Both the position numbers and the translations under genes were made by a program. Under the pieces are notes generated by a model. It saw only the letters and a program-made list of their open reading frames with translations. It searched no databases and had not been told where the DNA came from. This document shows, one piece after another, positions 11,661 to 24,877 of a stretch of DNA of 64,000 bases. The stretch is from Aldrovandia affinis. Its lineage: Eukaryota; Chordata; Actinopteri; Notacanthiformes; Halosauridae. Each line of letters opens with the position of its first letter. The first letter of the stretch is position 1. The stretch spans positions 1,116,001 through 1,180,000 of the forward strand of contig JAINUG010000023.1 in assembly GCA_029706075.1 (NCBI GenBank). The letters are read 5' to 3'.

Positions 11661-14599
11661 TATATGTGCATGGATATGTGTCTATATGTATGCATGCATG
11701 TGTAAGTGCTGTGAGGAACTCTGTAGCTGAAGCCACAACAAGTAACACCACAGCAGTGATATAGTGGCAAATTCATCTTCCCCCAAAAAAACAACACTTC
11801 AGCATCCGACATGTTCAGCACCCATCAATCACACGTTAGGAAAAGATCTGACAGCTTCTGTGGCATGATCGAGGAGACAATTATCACTCAACGAGGGAGT
11901 GATGTTCTCACCAATAGGAGCATTCCACTCAGGGACATGTGATACGTTACAATACCTAGCGGCAACCAAAGTCGAAAGGTGCTTCACACTTTAAAACCCT
12001 GTGACACCTGGTATCACCACTCGCCTTGTCTGGCGGCAGTGAGGGGGGGCCAGCGTGTTTCCTTTGGGTGTCTCCACATTGACACAGGCACACTCAGGGA
12101 AATGGAACAATGACTGTGAGTGACAGGGGCCATATCGCTGACATTTCACTGTAACGGAATATTCGGCTGGCCTTGGGGATGTGGGCCTCGTGACTGATCG
12201 CGCAGATAAGGCGTGTGCGGCTCGCCGCGGCGAACAAAACCACAAAAGACGCAGAAACGAACACAGGACAAACCGTGGAGGGCTGGGCTTTCAGAACACA
12301 AACAAATGCTGTGTGCATTATATGGCATCCGCTTTCAATACGCGCCGTTGCTAATGAACAGCCTGACACTGTATCTGTCTGTTCATGAGACCAACTCATG
12401 GCTACCTGTGTCACCTTCCCTGCCAACATTCCCTCGAGCACTACTCCAAATACTGTGCGTGTTATGATATGCATTTCAGGTCATTCCCAGCCCACCCCAT
12501 GGACTTGCCCACTCTGCTAATGTGTGTTGTGGTACAGTGACAGATGGGAAAGTGGGAGGAGAACAGCACAAGTCCTGAGCAGAGTACAGCAATGCCCAGC
12601 GCTCCCAGGATCCACTTTGCCATATGCACCTGCACACGCATGCACACTCATTAACTCACTCACTCACAAATACACACACATATTTATATGTGCACATGCT
12701 CACTAACTCACCCTCTCTCACACACACACACACACACACACATACAGACAAGCACATGGAGTGCACTTGTGTAAGTATGTATGCGTGCACGCACACATAC
12801 ACACATGTACACACACACATGCAGACATACACACATACACACGTACACACACGCACATGCAGACATACACACATGTACACACACGCACACGCACACATAC
12901 ACACGTACACACACGCACATGCAGACATACACACATGTACACACACGCATGCACGCACACACAAAGAGAGTCCTAATTCATCAATCAAGAGCGCACTAAC
13001 AAGCTGGTCTTTGTTTTGTCTCCACAAATTGCTCTGGGTTCACCGCAGCAAAAACAACATGAAATGCGCCAGAACAACTGGAAAACCGCCACAGCCACGC
13101 ATGATGTGCAGCTCTTTAACTAGAGCAATTAAGAGACAAAGATAATTACACGGAGGAGTAAAAAACAAAGGGGAGATAAATCAAAACAGAAAAAGGAATT
13201 GTGTCACCCCCAAACTGTCGACAGAATGCTGAGCCATGGGAATGCGTTGAAATGCTGAGTGGCTCCAGTCTCAAAGCACTGGGAGCCTGACCGCTCTTCG
13301 CATAGCTCAAAGAAACAACCTACTCAGCAAAAAATCCCCCATCTGTACTCAACATCACCAAAAGCTACACTGTTATTGGCAATACTCAGATGCTAACATC
13401 TCTTAGGTTTTTCTGAACTCCCATTTATAGAACTTGTGTTTACATGAAGCAGACTGTAGCAATTTCAGTGCGCAAAGCTGCTGTAGGTTGTAACTATGTT
13501 TCCATCAGTCAATCAATTTTTTTTGCCATTGCACATTTTTTTAATTCAACTGTCAAGAAAGCAGTCAAACAGTTCCTTCTGACTGCTGTAAAATGAATTA
13601 TAAAATGGATAGTTCTGGTCCTGGATGCTCATTGGTCAACCAGCCTTCCTAGCAGTGCCGATATTCATGACACAGCATGGCTAAATAGAATGTTTGTACA
13701 AAATAGCCAATAAAATAGCCATTAAGTTCAAAACAACAACAACAAAGAGAAAATAACAAGATTCTGTATGTTGAGAAACAGAACCCTTTGCTCAGAACTT
13801 TAGCTAGCAGAAGAATGCACCTTTTTGTCTGGTAAAATTTTCTATTTAAAATGATCGTGTCTTACTTTTCTGAGTCTATAAGGATATCTGTGGATGGATC
13901 CGTTTTATAAAGGAGATATGTAACCTGTCTTACGTCATGAGTATCAGCACAGCTAACGTCATGCCCAACAACACAACACCCAACAACCCAGCCAACACAC
14001 CTAACAACCAACACAATAAACCCCCCAGTGCTAATATTCACAATATAACATGGGCTCTCATTCGATGTTGCTTCATAAAAACATTTTGCCCTCAACCAAC
14101 ACACCCCTGTCACACTAGACTAGCACCTCTGACCAAGGACTGTATTTTCTTTGAAACAAGAACAGGAGAGGAACAGGAAGCTGAACTTGACGAGCTGACA
14201 TATAGAGAGTCATTGGCGTGCTGACGACAGTACTACCAGCCTGTCCTTGGATTCAGTCAGTATCTCAGCTGATAACTCCCTGGTGAACAAACAGCAGGAA
14301 GACTGTCGGGACATTAGGCTCTCCTCTTGCTCTGGAGATGAGAAGGGAACACAGCATTTATCCCTCAAAGAGTGTTTCTAAAGGTTGCATGAACAAGCTT
14401 CCCTCTGGTTTCTGGGACTTGAGCGGTTAAGCCTGCGGTGTACTTTTAGGTATGGTTTAAGAATAGCCGTCCTGTCTGCTTCCAAATGAGAGTCATACAT
14501 GACGCATGAATAGGCAGGCCGGAAACTGAGCTACTGTAGAAAGATAGTTTCCAACACAGGAACAGGGCAGAGATATTTGCGTGGTTTAAGATGTGGTGA
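11661..14599. other. non-coding stretch with CA-rich tract
   Basis: No exon was recognised. It contains the CA/TG tract at 12606-12965 and an AAC/ACC-rich low-complexity patch at 13965-14032. The frames at 11991-12474 come from a locally GC-rich patch and lack domain motifs. Confidence 0.5.
12606..12965. repeat. compound CA/CACG microsatellite
   Basis: Extended CA-rich repeat with a pure (CA) core near 12720-12742 and a higher-order pattern in 12790-12960, in which blocks around CATGCAGACATACACACAT recur three times about 34-60 bp apart. Histidine/threonine and cysteine/valine frames here are artefacts of the repeat. Confidence 0.9.
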
Positions 14600-14995
14600 C
14601 ATTACTGCAAGCGGACAGACTCGGTGGTGGAACGACCTTCCGCAATCGGTCAGGACCGCGGAATCACTTGTGATCTTCCGCAAGAGACTCAAAACCCACC
14701 TTTTCAGCCTCCACTACAACTGAATTCTGTAGCTAATTGTCATCACCACTGCCGACTTGCTCAACACTTCTTGTACATCCCTGCTTACTCATTTAATTAA
14801 AAAAAGAAAGAAATTACTAACCTTTTCCTTCCCAGTGTTACAGGTATGGTATGCAGCTGCCTACAACAATGTCTATCGCTGTATTACTGCACTGATCTCG
14901 TGCGCAAATTATGATTGTTCCTAACATGTATTTATGCACATCTTGTAAGTCGCTCTGCATAAGAGCGTCTGCTAAATGCTTAAAATGTAAATGTA
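14600..14995 (+). mobile_element. L2-type LINE 3' end with ORF2 C-terminus
   Basis: From 14628 the plus strand reads WNDLPQSVRTAES, then LVIFRKRLKTHLFSLHYN and a TGA stop at 14721-14723. This is the conserved end of the second ORF of fish L2/CR1-group LINEs (W-N-x-L-P ... LKTHLF). A 3' untranslated region of about 220 bp follows, ending with GTAAGTCGCTCTGCATAAGA and then GCGTCTGCTAAATG, the standard L2-type tail. The element is strongly 5'-truncated, as usual for LINE insertions. Clade naming rests on motif memory. Confidence 0.85.
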
Positions 14996-17900
14996 CTCTA
15001 AAACCAATTTCTCTTTATAACATCATTGCTACTGTGATAATTATCATTATCCTCAAAGTCTATATTAATCTACCTTGTGGAAGGACCTCTGCAATATGTT
15101 CTCCCACAACAGGGTGGCAGCTTTGAAGGGGGGGAGTGTTTGGATCTTATTTATTTGGAAAAAGAGTGAGCCACACATGTCCAGAGCGTCTAAGTTACGT
15201 CTGGTTTTTCAACTGGTCATGTTGGAGTCCTGACAGCTGTATTAGTCTTCAACCAGTTAGTTGAAAAGCCTGCTCGCTCATGCAATTTTAACAAGAGCAG
15301 CATCAACAGTCGCAAATAAATTGTCCTTATTTAACTGGCTGAACAAATGAAACTCAGTTGTATTATCGGCCTTGTATTATCAGCACTTACCAGTGCTTAC
15401 CAGAATCTCAAGAAGCTTTCACACCATTTTGCTGAGAGAGCTGTGGTGCATGAGTGGCTTCCTTTCATATAATTCCTTTTATATACTTTTTAGCAAGAGA
15501 AACACACTTGTGGTAAAAGTTCAGTTTGCCAGCAGCCATTCTGTACCGCCTTTTTACTGTCAGATGGCTGAAGCAAAGCAGGGCCTTTGTCTGAGTAGTA
15601 CTTGTATGCAGGACCTTCCTTGATGGACTAAGTTCCTATTGGGGCAGAGCCGGTGGACTGTTTTACACTTTGGCCCCCACAGAAAAATCTAATCAATGTC
15701 AATTAAAATCAATGTTAAATCAAATCAATGTCAGGTGCAATGATAGGACGTGGTGATTAAAGGCCTCACAGCGTCTCCTCACAAAGTCAGGGGAGTAACC
15801 CCGGTGTCCTGAGTTTCCTGGCCAAATTCCACCACCCTGTTTCTGTCTGGCCACCTCATTATTCCGTGCTGCCAACTGCCTCTCCTTTCCACTGGTCCTC
15901 GCTGTAAATGGTAAATCAGTTTGCAGTTGGTCCTGTTGGTTCAACAAAACTTAAATAAAGTACGTACATAAAAAGGTTGATTTGTATAGAAAACCGTTGC
16001 GTTCAGCAAGGTCGTTATGGTAGCAGTCCCTTGAGACGAGGTGATTACACTTATTTACTTGGCGTAATGTGTAGGAAACAGAGATTATCACATTATTTAG
16101 CAAAATGATTGTATAAAGAGCCGTATAAGAAACTCATCCATTAGCAGCCATTCATATTTTCCATGTACCTTCAATAATGGCTATTTTTGAATATAATGTG
16201 ACCGCTCCCCAGAGCCAAATAAAAGCACTTAAGGGCCATTTTCTTAAACGAGCTAAAAGTGGGGGAAACATTATGTTTTTTGTGGGGGTGTGGTCAAGAC
16301 ACACACAAAAAGAGAGGTGCAGTCGACTGGAGAGTGTGAGTAAGGGCATGCAGACTCCTCTCGATGACGTGGCGGTTATTTACCTCGAATGACCTTGCCG
16401 TGCTTTCTTCCCTCCCTTAACTGCATGACTGACTGACTGACGGGGTTGTACTCAAAAGGGACCTTTATTGTCCCGTGTGGGGCTCCGCCCCCTCTCACGA
16501 CATTCTCATTATCCATAACTCTTGTTGCCGGCCAGCGTCATTACCTGCTGAGGGACGACAAACAGCCAGAGACACGTGAGAGGTGAGAGCTGTGCACACA
16601 AAGGCAAGGCCGCTGTGCGTGTGTGCAGCCACGGCCCCTCACGAGGCTGGCGTTTTCCACTCCATCACCCTCTCTCTGTCAGTTCACCTTCGCCCGCAAA
16701 TGGAGGAAGCGGTGGTGACTCAGAAAACCGTCCCAGGCTCCAGCCCTGCAATGTTCAGACACCTGTCTGGCACGTTTGACCAAAAATCCCCTTTGCGGCG
16801 ATAAGTGGCGCTTCCAGTTTGCTGACACATTTCGCTGGTATTTAAGAGAAACCGATCGCAGAGCAGGAGCGCTGAATCTCTACCACCTCTCCCCAATGAC
16901 CCTCTCCTCGGCTCTGAAAGCGCCATAAAGTGCGAGAGACACGGGGCTGAGATCGAGCAGCTAGTGACCCGATGCGATGTGGACAGTCGCAGGGAGGAAG
17001 GAAGGGGCGCTGTATGCGTGTGCACTTGGGAACAGTAAATTGTCACGGCTGCAGTACCTGGATCTCACAGCGTGGATGACAAGTCACTCCTCCTGTACCT
17101 CACCTGCCCTTTAGCTCCGAGAAGCTGACTTCTGACAGTTCTGTCACTTCATACATAAACGGAGCATCGCATAACAAGGTGCTGTGTGCGCGCACGGGAC
17201 TCCTCTGCAACACAACTACAGGCCTTTTTTTATTCAGAGACATTCAGCAGCAACACAAGCAGGTCTGGGACTATGTAGGCCACTATAAAAAAAATCCATG
17301 GAACTTAAATCATTCTAAGATGTAATATACATCTGTTGTGCTGCTGACGCCACTGCTACTCCTACTACTACTAATCCTACTACAATAATAATAATAAACA
17401 ACAAAAACATTCATAATAAACCAATAACTATTCATTTGATTTACAAAAAACAGGAGACAAATTCTTCCCCACTTTACTACAGTGAAGAACCAGCAGCGTG
17501 ACAGACCTCCGGCCACAACACGCTGCGGCACTACGTAATGCCAGTTAAAAAAAGCCTCTGACTGAGCACTGGGGGAATCTCCAGCAATTACTCTCACAGG
17601 ACTACAGATGAGGTCAGGAATTTTCAGTCCAAATGATCTTGCCATCCTGTAGAATAGCTTCCCGTTAGATTTAAGGTAAAACACTGACACTGCATAACGA
17701 TTGGAAAGATTTAGGGAGCGCTTTGACAGGACACGCACTTATACATGAGGTTTTCATGTCGTTTTTGCTGGAATCCATTTAAAGTTCAAATATACCTAAT
17801 GTACATAGCAGCAGTTAACGGACTGCAATTGCTTATGCCATGGCAAGCGTTTCAGGATTTCTAAAAAAATGTTCTCTGTGAAAACATTGCTGTAAGTGGG

Positions 17901-18391
17901 GGGGAAAAAAGCAGTAGCCAAAGTAACTTCCAGGTATAAATTAATGAGTAAAGAGTAGAGGGCTTTCAGAAGCCAGAAGTCACTGAACTGAAGGAATAGA
18001 ACTGAAGTATAATAGAAAATTAAAAAAACAGGAGCAAGTGAGAATGTCTGATCTTCCTAAACACGTTCAGGCCGTGGGTTGCCAGTCAGTCTGTCGATGG
18101 AAAGAAAGCAACACCTTGCCAAAATGAACACGGTCTCATTTACACGTGGGCCGATAATGTGTGACAAGGTTAAGAATACCGCGAGAGAACCCCTGGTGTT
18201 GAGTTTATGGCCTGGGTGGAACTCAAATGGTTTGGTAATTAAATAAGTTGCTCGACCACTTTTTCCAGTCCAGGATTGTAGTTACCCCTACAATATAAGG
18301 CTGGTCAGCCATGTACAGTCATTTACAATGCATTGGCAGACGTGAAAACGTCCGATTTAACAGCACCTCCCGTCTCTTCCGTCCTCTTCAC
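14996..18391. other. non-coding stretch, nothing recognised
   Basis: Mixed composition. The interval 16560-17050 is more GC-rich, with CpGs. A trinucleotide-rich patch (CTA/ATA) lies at 17353-17400. No repeat family or exon was recognised. The minus-strand frame 17310-17738 is partly driven by the CTA patch. Confidence 0.45.
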
Positions 18392-18573
18392 CAGGGCTGT
18401 GACACTCGATTCCTGGAGGGCCGCAGTGTCTGCAGGCTTCCTTTTAATCAGGAGTCAATTTAGGCCTCGGACACAAGGTGTGTGTGGTCTCTTTAATCAA
18501 TCAACTTCGATTAATCACTTAAGTGCTGAGACACACGCCACACAACCGGGAGGATTGGAGTCTGCCACCCCTG
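18392..18573. mobile_element. hAT-like miniature element, 182 bp
   Basis: It begins CAGGGCTGTGACACTC and, on the opposite strand, ends CAGGGGTGGCAGACTC, giving imperfect terminal inverted repeats with the CAGGG start common in hAT elements. Flanks CTCTTCAC (18384-18391) and CTCTACGC (18574-18581) agree at 6 of 8 positions, as expected for an aged 8-bp duplication. The interior AATCACTTAAGTGCTGAGAC matches AATCACTTAAGCACTGAAAC in the element at 63235-63359, so the two belong to one family. Confidence 0.75.
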
Positions 18574-21500
18574 CTCTACGCTGCACTGCTCACTGACCAC
18601 TGTCAACATTGAGCGCATTCTGCCCCGAGGTCGACGTCGCCTCACACCCCAGCTATCTCTGAGGAGGCCACGTCCTCTCACACCTTTCGCAAAGGCTCTG
18701 ACATCATCGAGTGTCCCGTGTTCCCAGACGGACTCACGGGCCATGTCCCGCCCCTCCCATCCTGCCACACTCAGCACTGTTACCATTTCGTCTGCCAAAG
18801 AGCTTCTCGGTCACTCTCAATGTAAGAAAATGAAGAGGGGGGAAAAAAGATAAACATGTTTAGCATTCCATAATGCTACGATGAGTCCAGTATGAGCCGG
18901 TGTGTCATACGTGTGGTGTCAGCACTGTCAGTAGCACATCTTTAGTAGCTCAGTTCATTTGAGAAAGCTGTTCCTACTGCTTTACGGTGTATGTAACTCC
19001 TACTCATTATAATCGCTCTGAAGTTCTAATAAAAACAACGCAAAAGGCCTGTGTAGTACAGCATGTTAAACAGTAGAAAGGTCTAGGTATATATTAAGAT
19101 GGGAAACAAGGAATTTACCCAGATTCGCAGGTAGTCCGGAGGGGTGAAAGAGAGAAATTGTGGGTATTCTATTTTTGTGTTCATATTGGTCCCTGCCGTG
19201 ACATCCTTCCAACATTAAATCCTTATGACACACAAGCACAGAAACAATCTTCAAGCTAAAGTATTTTAAGAATCTACATTTTTCTTTTCCACGTGCCACA
19301 AATAATTGTAGGCATAGTTCACACAAATGTTCCCAATTCAGAGTGCATTCTATGGCAATTTTGTCCTCGGCTTCACAATAACCCCCACCCCAAAAAAAGA
19401 AACACATGTGGGATTTAGCAAAGTGGTAATTTTGAGTGATGAAAGAGTTAAAGGTACTGCATTTAGAGCTCCCCTGTCTCTCTCCAGTAAAGACAACCAC
19501 TAATGAGATAATACCAGAGTCACCCTGCTGTCTTTGGGCCTGGCTGACTGCTCGGCAGACAGGAGCCTGGCTAATGTTCTGTGGCTGTTTCTGGTCACTG
19601 ATACGAAACAATCAGCCTTATCGCCCAGCAAGAGGGGCGGGCCCTGCCAAAACCACTGACCCCCCCCACACCCCCACCCCCCCACCCACCAACCGTCTCT
19701 ACAGAGGCTCACACAACCTTTAGACCAAACTCCCTCTTCGTGCCACACTCCGCCCTTACACAAACCCTTGCTATTAAGAGGGGGCAAAAAAGAATCAAAA
19801 CCAGACTATGCTTTTGAAAAATCAAGATATTCTTTTCATTTCTTGAAAATATTGCTTCAATATTTGGTATTACACAAAAAAAAACCATAATATCAGCCAT
19901 GCTTTTTTTGTGTGGGGAGTAAGGGGGTTACAAATGGGGCACTGTAGCAGAATCTTCTAATGATCCTAAAGTAACAATCTTCTAATCATCCTAGACTTAT
20001 TGCTTGCTTGTTTCCACTATTTTTGGAATACTGCTCACCAAAGGTATGTGCATGTATTCTGTAAATAGAATAGGGCATTAATGTGGGCCTAATGGAGGGC
20101 CCCCTCTCAGGGATAAACGGTTGCTTTAATAAGCAATGTTCATAAAGAGCCGAGAACTCCACGACTCTCCTGGCAATACCGCAATTACATACACAAGCCA
20201 GGCTTCTGACCCTTTTGGCCTGTATGGTTACATTCCCAAGAACATTACATTCACTTTTAATTGCGGATCAGAATAGCGAAACATATTTTCCTCCTTTCTG
20301 GTGGGTTGGTCTCTCCAGTGGCAGCAACAATAACAAAAACAAACAACTTTTTTTTTCTTTCACGCGCTGATGTGGCCTCGCCTTTGGCCAGGGACAGAAT
20401 GATGAAGACAGTGGCACAAGCCAAAAAGCTAAAACCATGGCTCATAAAACAAGGCAAGAATAAGTAAGTGTTGCTCTGCTCTGCTCCCAGATTAGTCACT
20501 CTGGGTAATGAACACACACACAAGGCAGGGTGTGAGAGTGGCCTTATGAACTTAATTTTGTATCATAATAAACCCGTTATTTATCATGCACACGTGCGCA
20601 CAGTACATCACACATACATACATACATACATACATACATACATACATACATACGGCGCAAACACAAACCACAAGCCTCTCTTCTTTTAGACACAAAGACC
20701 AGGAGCACTAAATGTTCCTACCTTTGTAAACTCAAATAAACATTTCACTGGGCATGGCAAAAGGTCTACATTCTGACATGTAGGCAATCAGCAAATAAGA
20801 AAACAAGATCATCCCATGGCAAACACACAGCATTAAGGCACACACAGATCCTCAGGAGTGTGTGGGCTAGGTACATGGTGAAGAATGATGTCATCTCTGT
20901 CACCTATTGTTCAGCGCTCCTGGAGAAGGGCCATGAGCAAACAGTAATGGCCGCCATGTCTCTCAAACGCGAATCCAATGGCCTGTGACTGACTGCTCTC
21001 GTTCCATGGAGGGAGTGGTAAACAGCGTGTACCGTCTCCAACCCTACAGCCCGCACAGACCCATCATAACAGAGTAAAAAACTGCAGTTATTATAACAGT
21101 CTCTGGCTCCTTGACCATATAATCTGCAGGGTGGAGCGCATATCAAGTTACCAAGCAACTCATTTTTGTTTTGTCATCTTCCCAAAGAAAGAGAGTACAC
21201 TGTGCCATTTTCGTTGTGTAGAATACATTGTTGTAGAAGTGTAAATGCAGTGTAATACATGTGGTGGTTAACCTTGCTGGTCTGGACCTGAGACAAGAGG
21301 CGGTCTTCCATGGCACCGTGAAAAAAGCATCTGATTTCATTCCCTCTGTGTTTATTTAGAAGGCTGGAATGCTGCTTCATTGATTTCGTGTCTGCCGGCA
21401 TCTATTTCTGACAAACTATTTGGCCAGGAGTTCAGTGTGTCCTTTTCACAATATTTCTGCTGAAAGGAAAGCAAGAATTCCAGACTCCTGTCCTCACAAG

Positions 21501-22540
21501 AAGTACACAATAATACTTATTTTGCCTCTTCAAAAAATGTAAATATGTATATATTCTCATCCAAACCAATATTGCCATTGTGTATTATATAAAAGAAACT
21601 ATTATTGATTTCCTGCCAACTCAAACTCCTGAAAAAGGGCTGGTCAGTAGATATTTTTATATTTTACTGATCGTTAAATAATACTCAGTCATATTAGGTG
21701 TTCTGCAAATATATTGTGACATATGCTGAAGATCTATTAATATGTTGATGTACATCACTAAATTGACAGGATTTTTACGTTCCATATTTAATGCCAATAC
21801 TGCTGTTCACTTCCATGGAGAAACAAACTGACTGACTAAGTGAGTGCTTGAGCGAGTTAACTTTCTCCTTACCTGTCTTTATCAGGGACAATTCCCCCAA
21901 ATTCTCTGCCCAGGTGAATCTGTTTCAACATCATCCACAATCAGACGAAATAAACATTAAGAGAAAAGTGAAGAGAGGACCTTTATAGGAGGCAGGGGCC
22001 CAGTACATCCCTGTCTGCCATAATTTGGGTGTGGGCTGAAGAAAATCAGTAATCTTTACAATATCTGTGCTCCCTATTAATTCTGAGACTTAATTTTATT
22101 ATTTGTTAATATTCTGTAATATTCTGTGGATCCAAAATAACTGTTAGCCAGCTAGCGAACAGTAGAACCTGATCAGGTCAGACTGCACAGAAGGCCGTTT
22201 AGATGTTTTCACTGGAAATAAAAAGTAATGCACACAATTTCAAAAGGGGACAGAAAGCCTGATTATTTAAGTTTAAATAATGTTTGGAAAAGCTAAAATA
22301 AAATGAGTGACACAAAAAAAAGTGAAAAAAGTGACAGTAGGAAATGCATCAACCGCTGTTAGAAATGATACAAATATCTATTTTGAGCCTGGAGCTCAGT
22401 GAAATTTGATACCCTTCCACAGAATGCTTTGCTACTGTGAGAAAGGAACATGGGCAGAAAGAAGTCTGGAAGGGACCAGAGAGACTATTTGTAGACCACT
22501 CTGTACAGGAGGGCATTCAAAACAAAAAATGTCATCGTTT
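18574..22540. other. non-coding stretch, no gene recognised
   Basis: It contains a 25-bp imperfect duplication (19951-19996, unit starting AATCTTCTAATGATCC), C- and CA-rich sequence at 19655-19690, and the tetranucleotide repeat at 20612-20653. No exon was recognised. Confidence 0.45.
20612..20653. repeat. (CATA)n tetranucleotide microsatellite
   Basis: About ten uninterrupted CATA units. Confidence 0.97.
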
Positions 22541-22901
22541 AGAGGCCTCCCGCGTGGCCCAGTGGTTACAACGTTCGACGCTGGCCACGGAGACCGGGGT
22601 TCAATTGCCAGAGTTGGCTCTGGCCGGGAGCGCCACCAGGGGCGGCGATTGGCTGTCCACCCCAGGATGAGGATTGACGTTCAGCGCATAAGAGTGGCCC
22701 TGTGGTACCGGGTTACGGTCGACACTTGGCGAGTGCCGTCTCGGAAGAGGCGCCAGGTCGCCTTCGTCACTACCGGTCGCAGGACTACGGCAGCTAAATC
22801 ACATCACTGGGGGGGGATTGACATAGAAATAGTGGGTCTGATTGGCTACCAAATTGGGAGAAAAATGGGAGAAAAATCTGAAACAAAAATTATTTTAAAG
22901 A
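22541..22901 (+). mobile_element. tRNA-derived SINE, copy B, with target duplication
   Basis: It begins AGAGGCCTCCCGCGTGGCCC. The A box is TGGCCCAGTGG and the B box GGGTTCAATTGCC. The body holds GATTGGCTGTCCACCCCAG, and the 3' end has GGCTACCAAATTGGGAGAAA repeated into a short A-rich tail. ATCGTTT flanks it on both sides (22534-22540 and 22902-22908), consistent with a retrotransposition target duplication. Head and body match the minus-strand copy at 32173-32542 closely. Open frames across it have no independent support. Confidence 0.88.
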
Positions 22902-23489
22902 ATCGTTTCATGCCTAGCATCCATCAGCATGTTATAAAGTCATATGCAGCACCTTCCCTAAGATGAAAAAGGGCAAAATTGCTGTGGCAGGCTCAACAAA
23001 GAGGGAAACAAAGACAATGCTTTTCTCATGGTCAATGTGAATCATAACAGAGTTGTTGTGGTACGGGGCTCAGATAACAACCGGAGTAAATTCCGCTTGA
23101 TACCCTCATCACAAACGATGCATTTTATTTGAGGCCCTACCCACTGCCCCTCTGGAGGAGGCACCAGCTCCCACTGCCAGCTCCCACTGCCTGCTCCCAC
23201 GTCTCCCCCACACTTCAAACCCTCAAGGATCTGCATGTCAGCACTGGAGCTGCAGGTAACAGGGTTGGGGGAGCAGGCCGTAGCCAGCCTCAGAGAGAGA
23301 TGCAGTGTATGCAGAGCGTGAGCCCAAGACTGAAGTGCAGGAGCTGAGAGCAGCACTGAGGGACTTGGAGGAGAATTGATTAAATGATCATTTATACTCC
23401 TTCAAAGTGAGGTAGAGGGTAAGACATATTCCATTATCAAATCAATTAACAATTTTAAAAAGTAGGGAGCAAAATTGGTAATGAAACAA
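22902..23489. other. non-coding stretch
   Basis: No family recognised. A short internal repeat CCAGCTCCCACTGC occurs twice near 23163-23190. This could be further LINE sequence upstream of the relic at 23490, but I see no diagnostic motif. Confidence 0.4.
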
Positions 23490-23830
23490 CAGAATTATTT
23501 GAACAGAGACATGGATGCAGCTTGAGTGCAATGTTGTTCAATATTTATATCAACCCTGATCTCAAGTCCCTGCACTATGAAGATGCCTCATGCAGAATGG
23601 CTACAGCAAAGCTGGTCACTCTTCCGAGAATGACACCAACAGAAAGCCAGAGTTGGAGGACTTGGGAATTGGGACAAAACCCGAACAAAAATGATTCAAC
23701 TGGACTTTTCCAAAAATATCTTGCAGGTTCACAGAATTATACCAAATAGTGTCTGCAGAGCAGAGTTGGGCCTCTGCCCTCTGAATATTCAAATGAAAAC
23801 AATCTGGGGCCAATAAAACCAGGCAAACCA
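23490..23830 (+). mobile_element. degraded LINE reverse-transcriptase relic (L1/Tx1-like)
   Basis: From 23513 the plus strand gives GCSLSAMLFNIYIN, close to the reverse-transcriptase motif G-C-P-L-S-P-L-L-F-N-x-Y-I-N. About 240 bp later, in a different frame, VCRAELGLCPLNIQ (from 23754) resembles the conserved block downstream of the RT domain in fish L1/Tx1-type elements (AELGRxPL-x-I). The expected catalytic YADD region is missing between them, so the relic has a deletion and a frameshift. It cannot be active. The following 24000-24180 may be a continuation without recognisable motifs. Confidence 0.7.
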
Positions 23831-24503
23831 GCAGTCAATAAAATACTCTGGGCCAATCAGGTCCAAGACTCATTGAGCAATGCTGCACCAAAATCAATCA
23901 ACCTCAGAATATAAACACATATAAAAAAGTTCCCAAAACAACAAGTAAAAGAATAGATCTCAATTCCAAAACAAATGCACTGAAAATTGAAACTACAATT
24001 GATCGCAAAAAACCCCCCAAACCTTCAGGCTCTAAACAGAAGCATTAAATTGGCAGCATATGTCAAAACTGAAAATGCTAAAGAAAGAGACAAAGTATAG
24101 GCCCAGTGAAAATGTGACCACAGTTTTGCAACAGAAAAAGGCAGAGCTTGATGAAAAAATTAAACATAAGAGCGCTCGGGGGAGTAAAAGATATGCCCAC
24201 ATATTAATGCCATCATAAAGGCTTCATGTTGCAACGCATTGGCGTAGTCCTCAACCTTTTGGTGAGGGTATTTGCAGTCGGGTATTTACAGTTCTCTTTT
24301 GTGGACATAGCTTCTAAAATTAATTATATCAAATATTGTCAAGAGTGCCTTGGATTCTTGCTGAGGTTGGAGCAAAGTTACAATGACCTAATTTTCTGGC
24401 TAGCTATGTTCTAATTATTTTCTGCTAGCTTTCATCTGACAGCATCCGCTATAACCTAAAGGACAGTGGGTAAACTAATGAAAAACAAATAATAAATAAA
24501 TAG

Positions 24504-24612
24504 TGTGTATGTGTATATGTGTGCATGCATGCATGCATGTTTGTGTGTGTGTGTGTGTGCGTGTGTGCGTGTGCGTGTGCGTGTGTGTGTGCGTGTGTGC
24601 ATGCGAGCGAAC
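24504..24612. repeat. TG/TGCA/TGCG compound microsatellite
   Basis: Starts as GTGTATGT and GCATGCAT repeats, then (GT)n with frequent GC interruptions. Confidence 0.95.
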
Positions 24613-24877
24613 GAAAACAGTGGATGACTCACTATTTAATAAAAAGACGATGATACCAGCCTAGCCTATGTGGATGTGGCGTCACTCTGCAGGCCCAGGA
24701 TTGTGAAGGGGTGCAGGTGCAGACTCAGCTGAACCGTCTGTGTTCTACTTTAAACGACCCCGCCCTGCCCACCCCCTCCACCTCCACCTCAACTCCCGTC
24801 ACCAGTGAAGCAGTGCAGACATGGAATTGATTTAGAGCACTCTCCTCTGGGAGGCAGCTGGCAGGGCCCGAGGAGGG

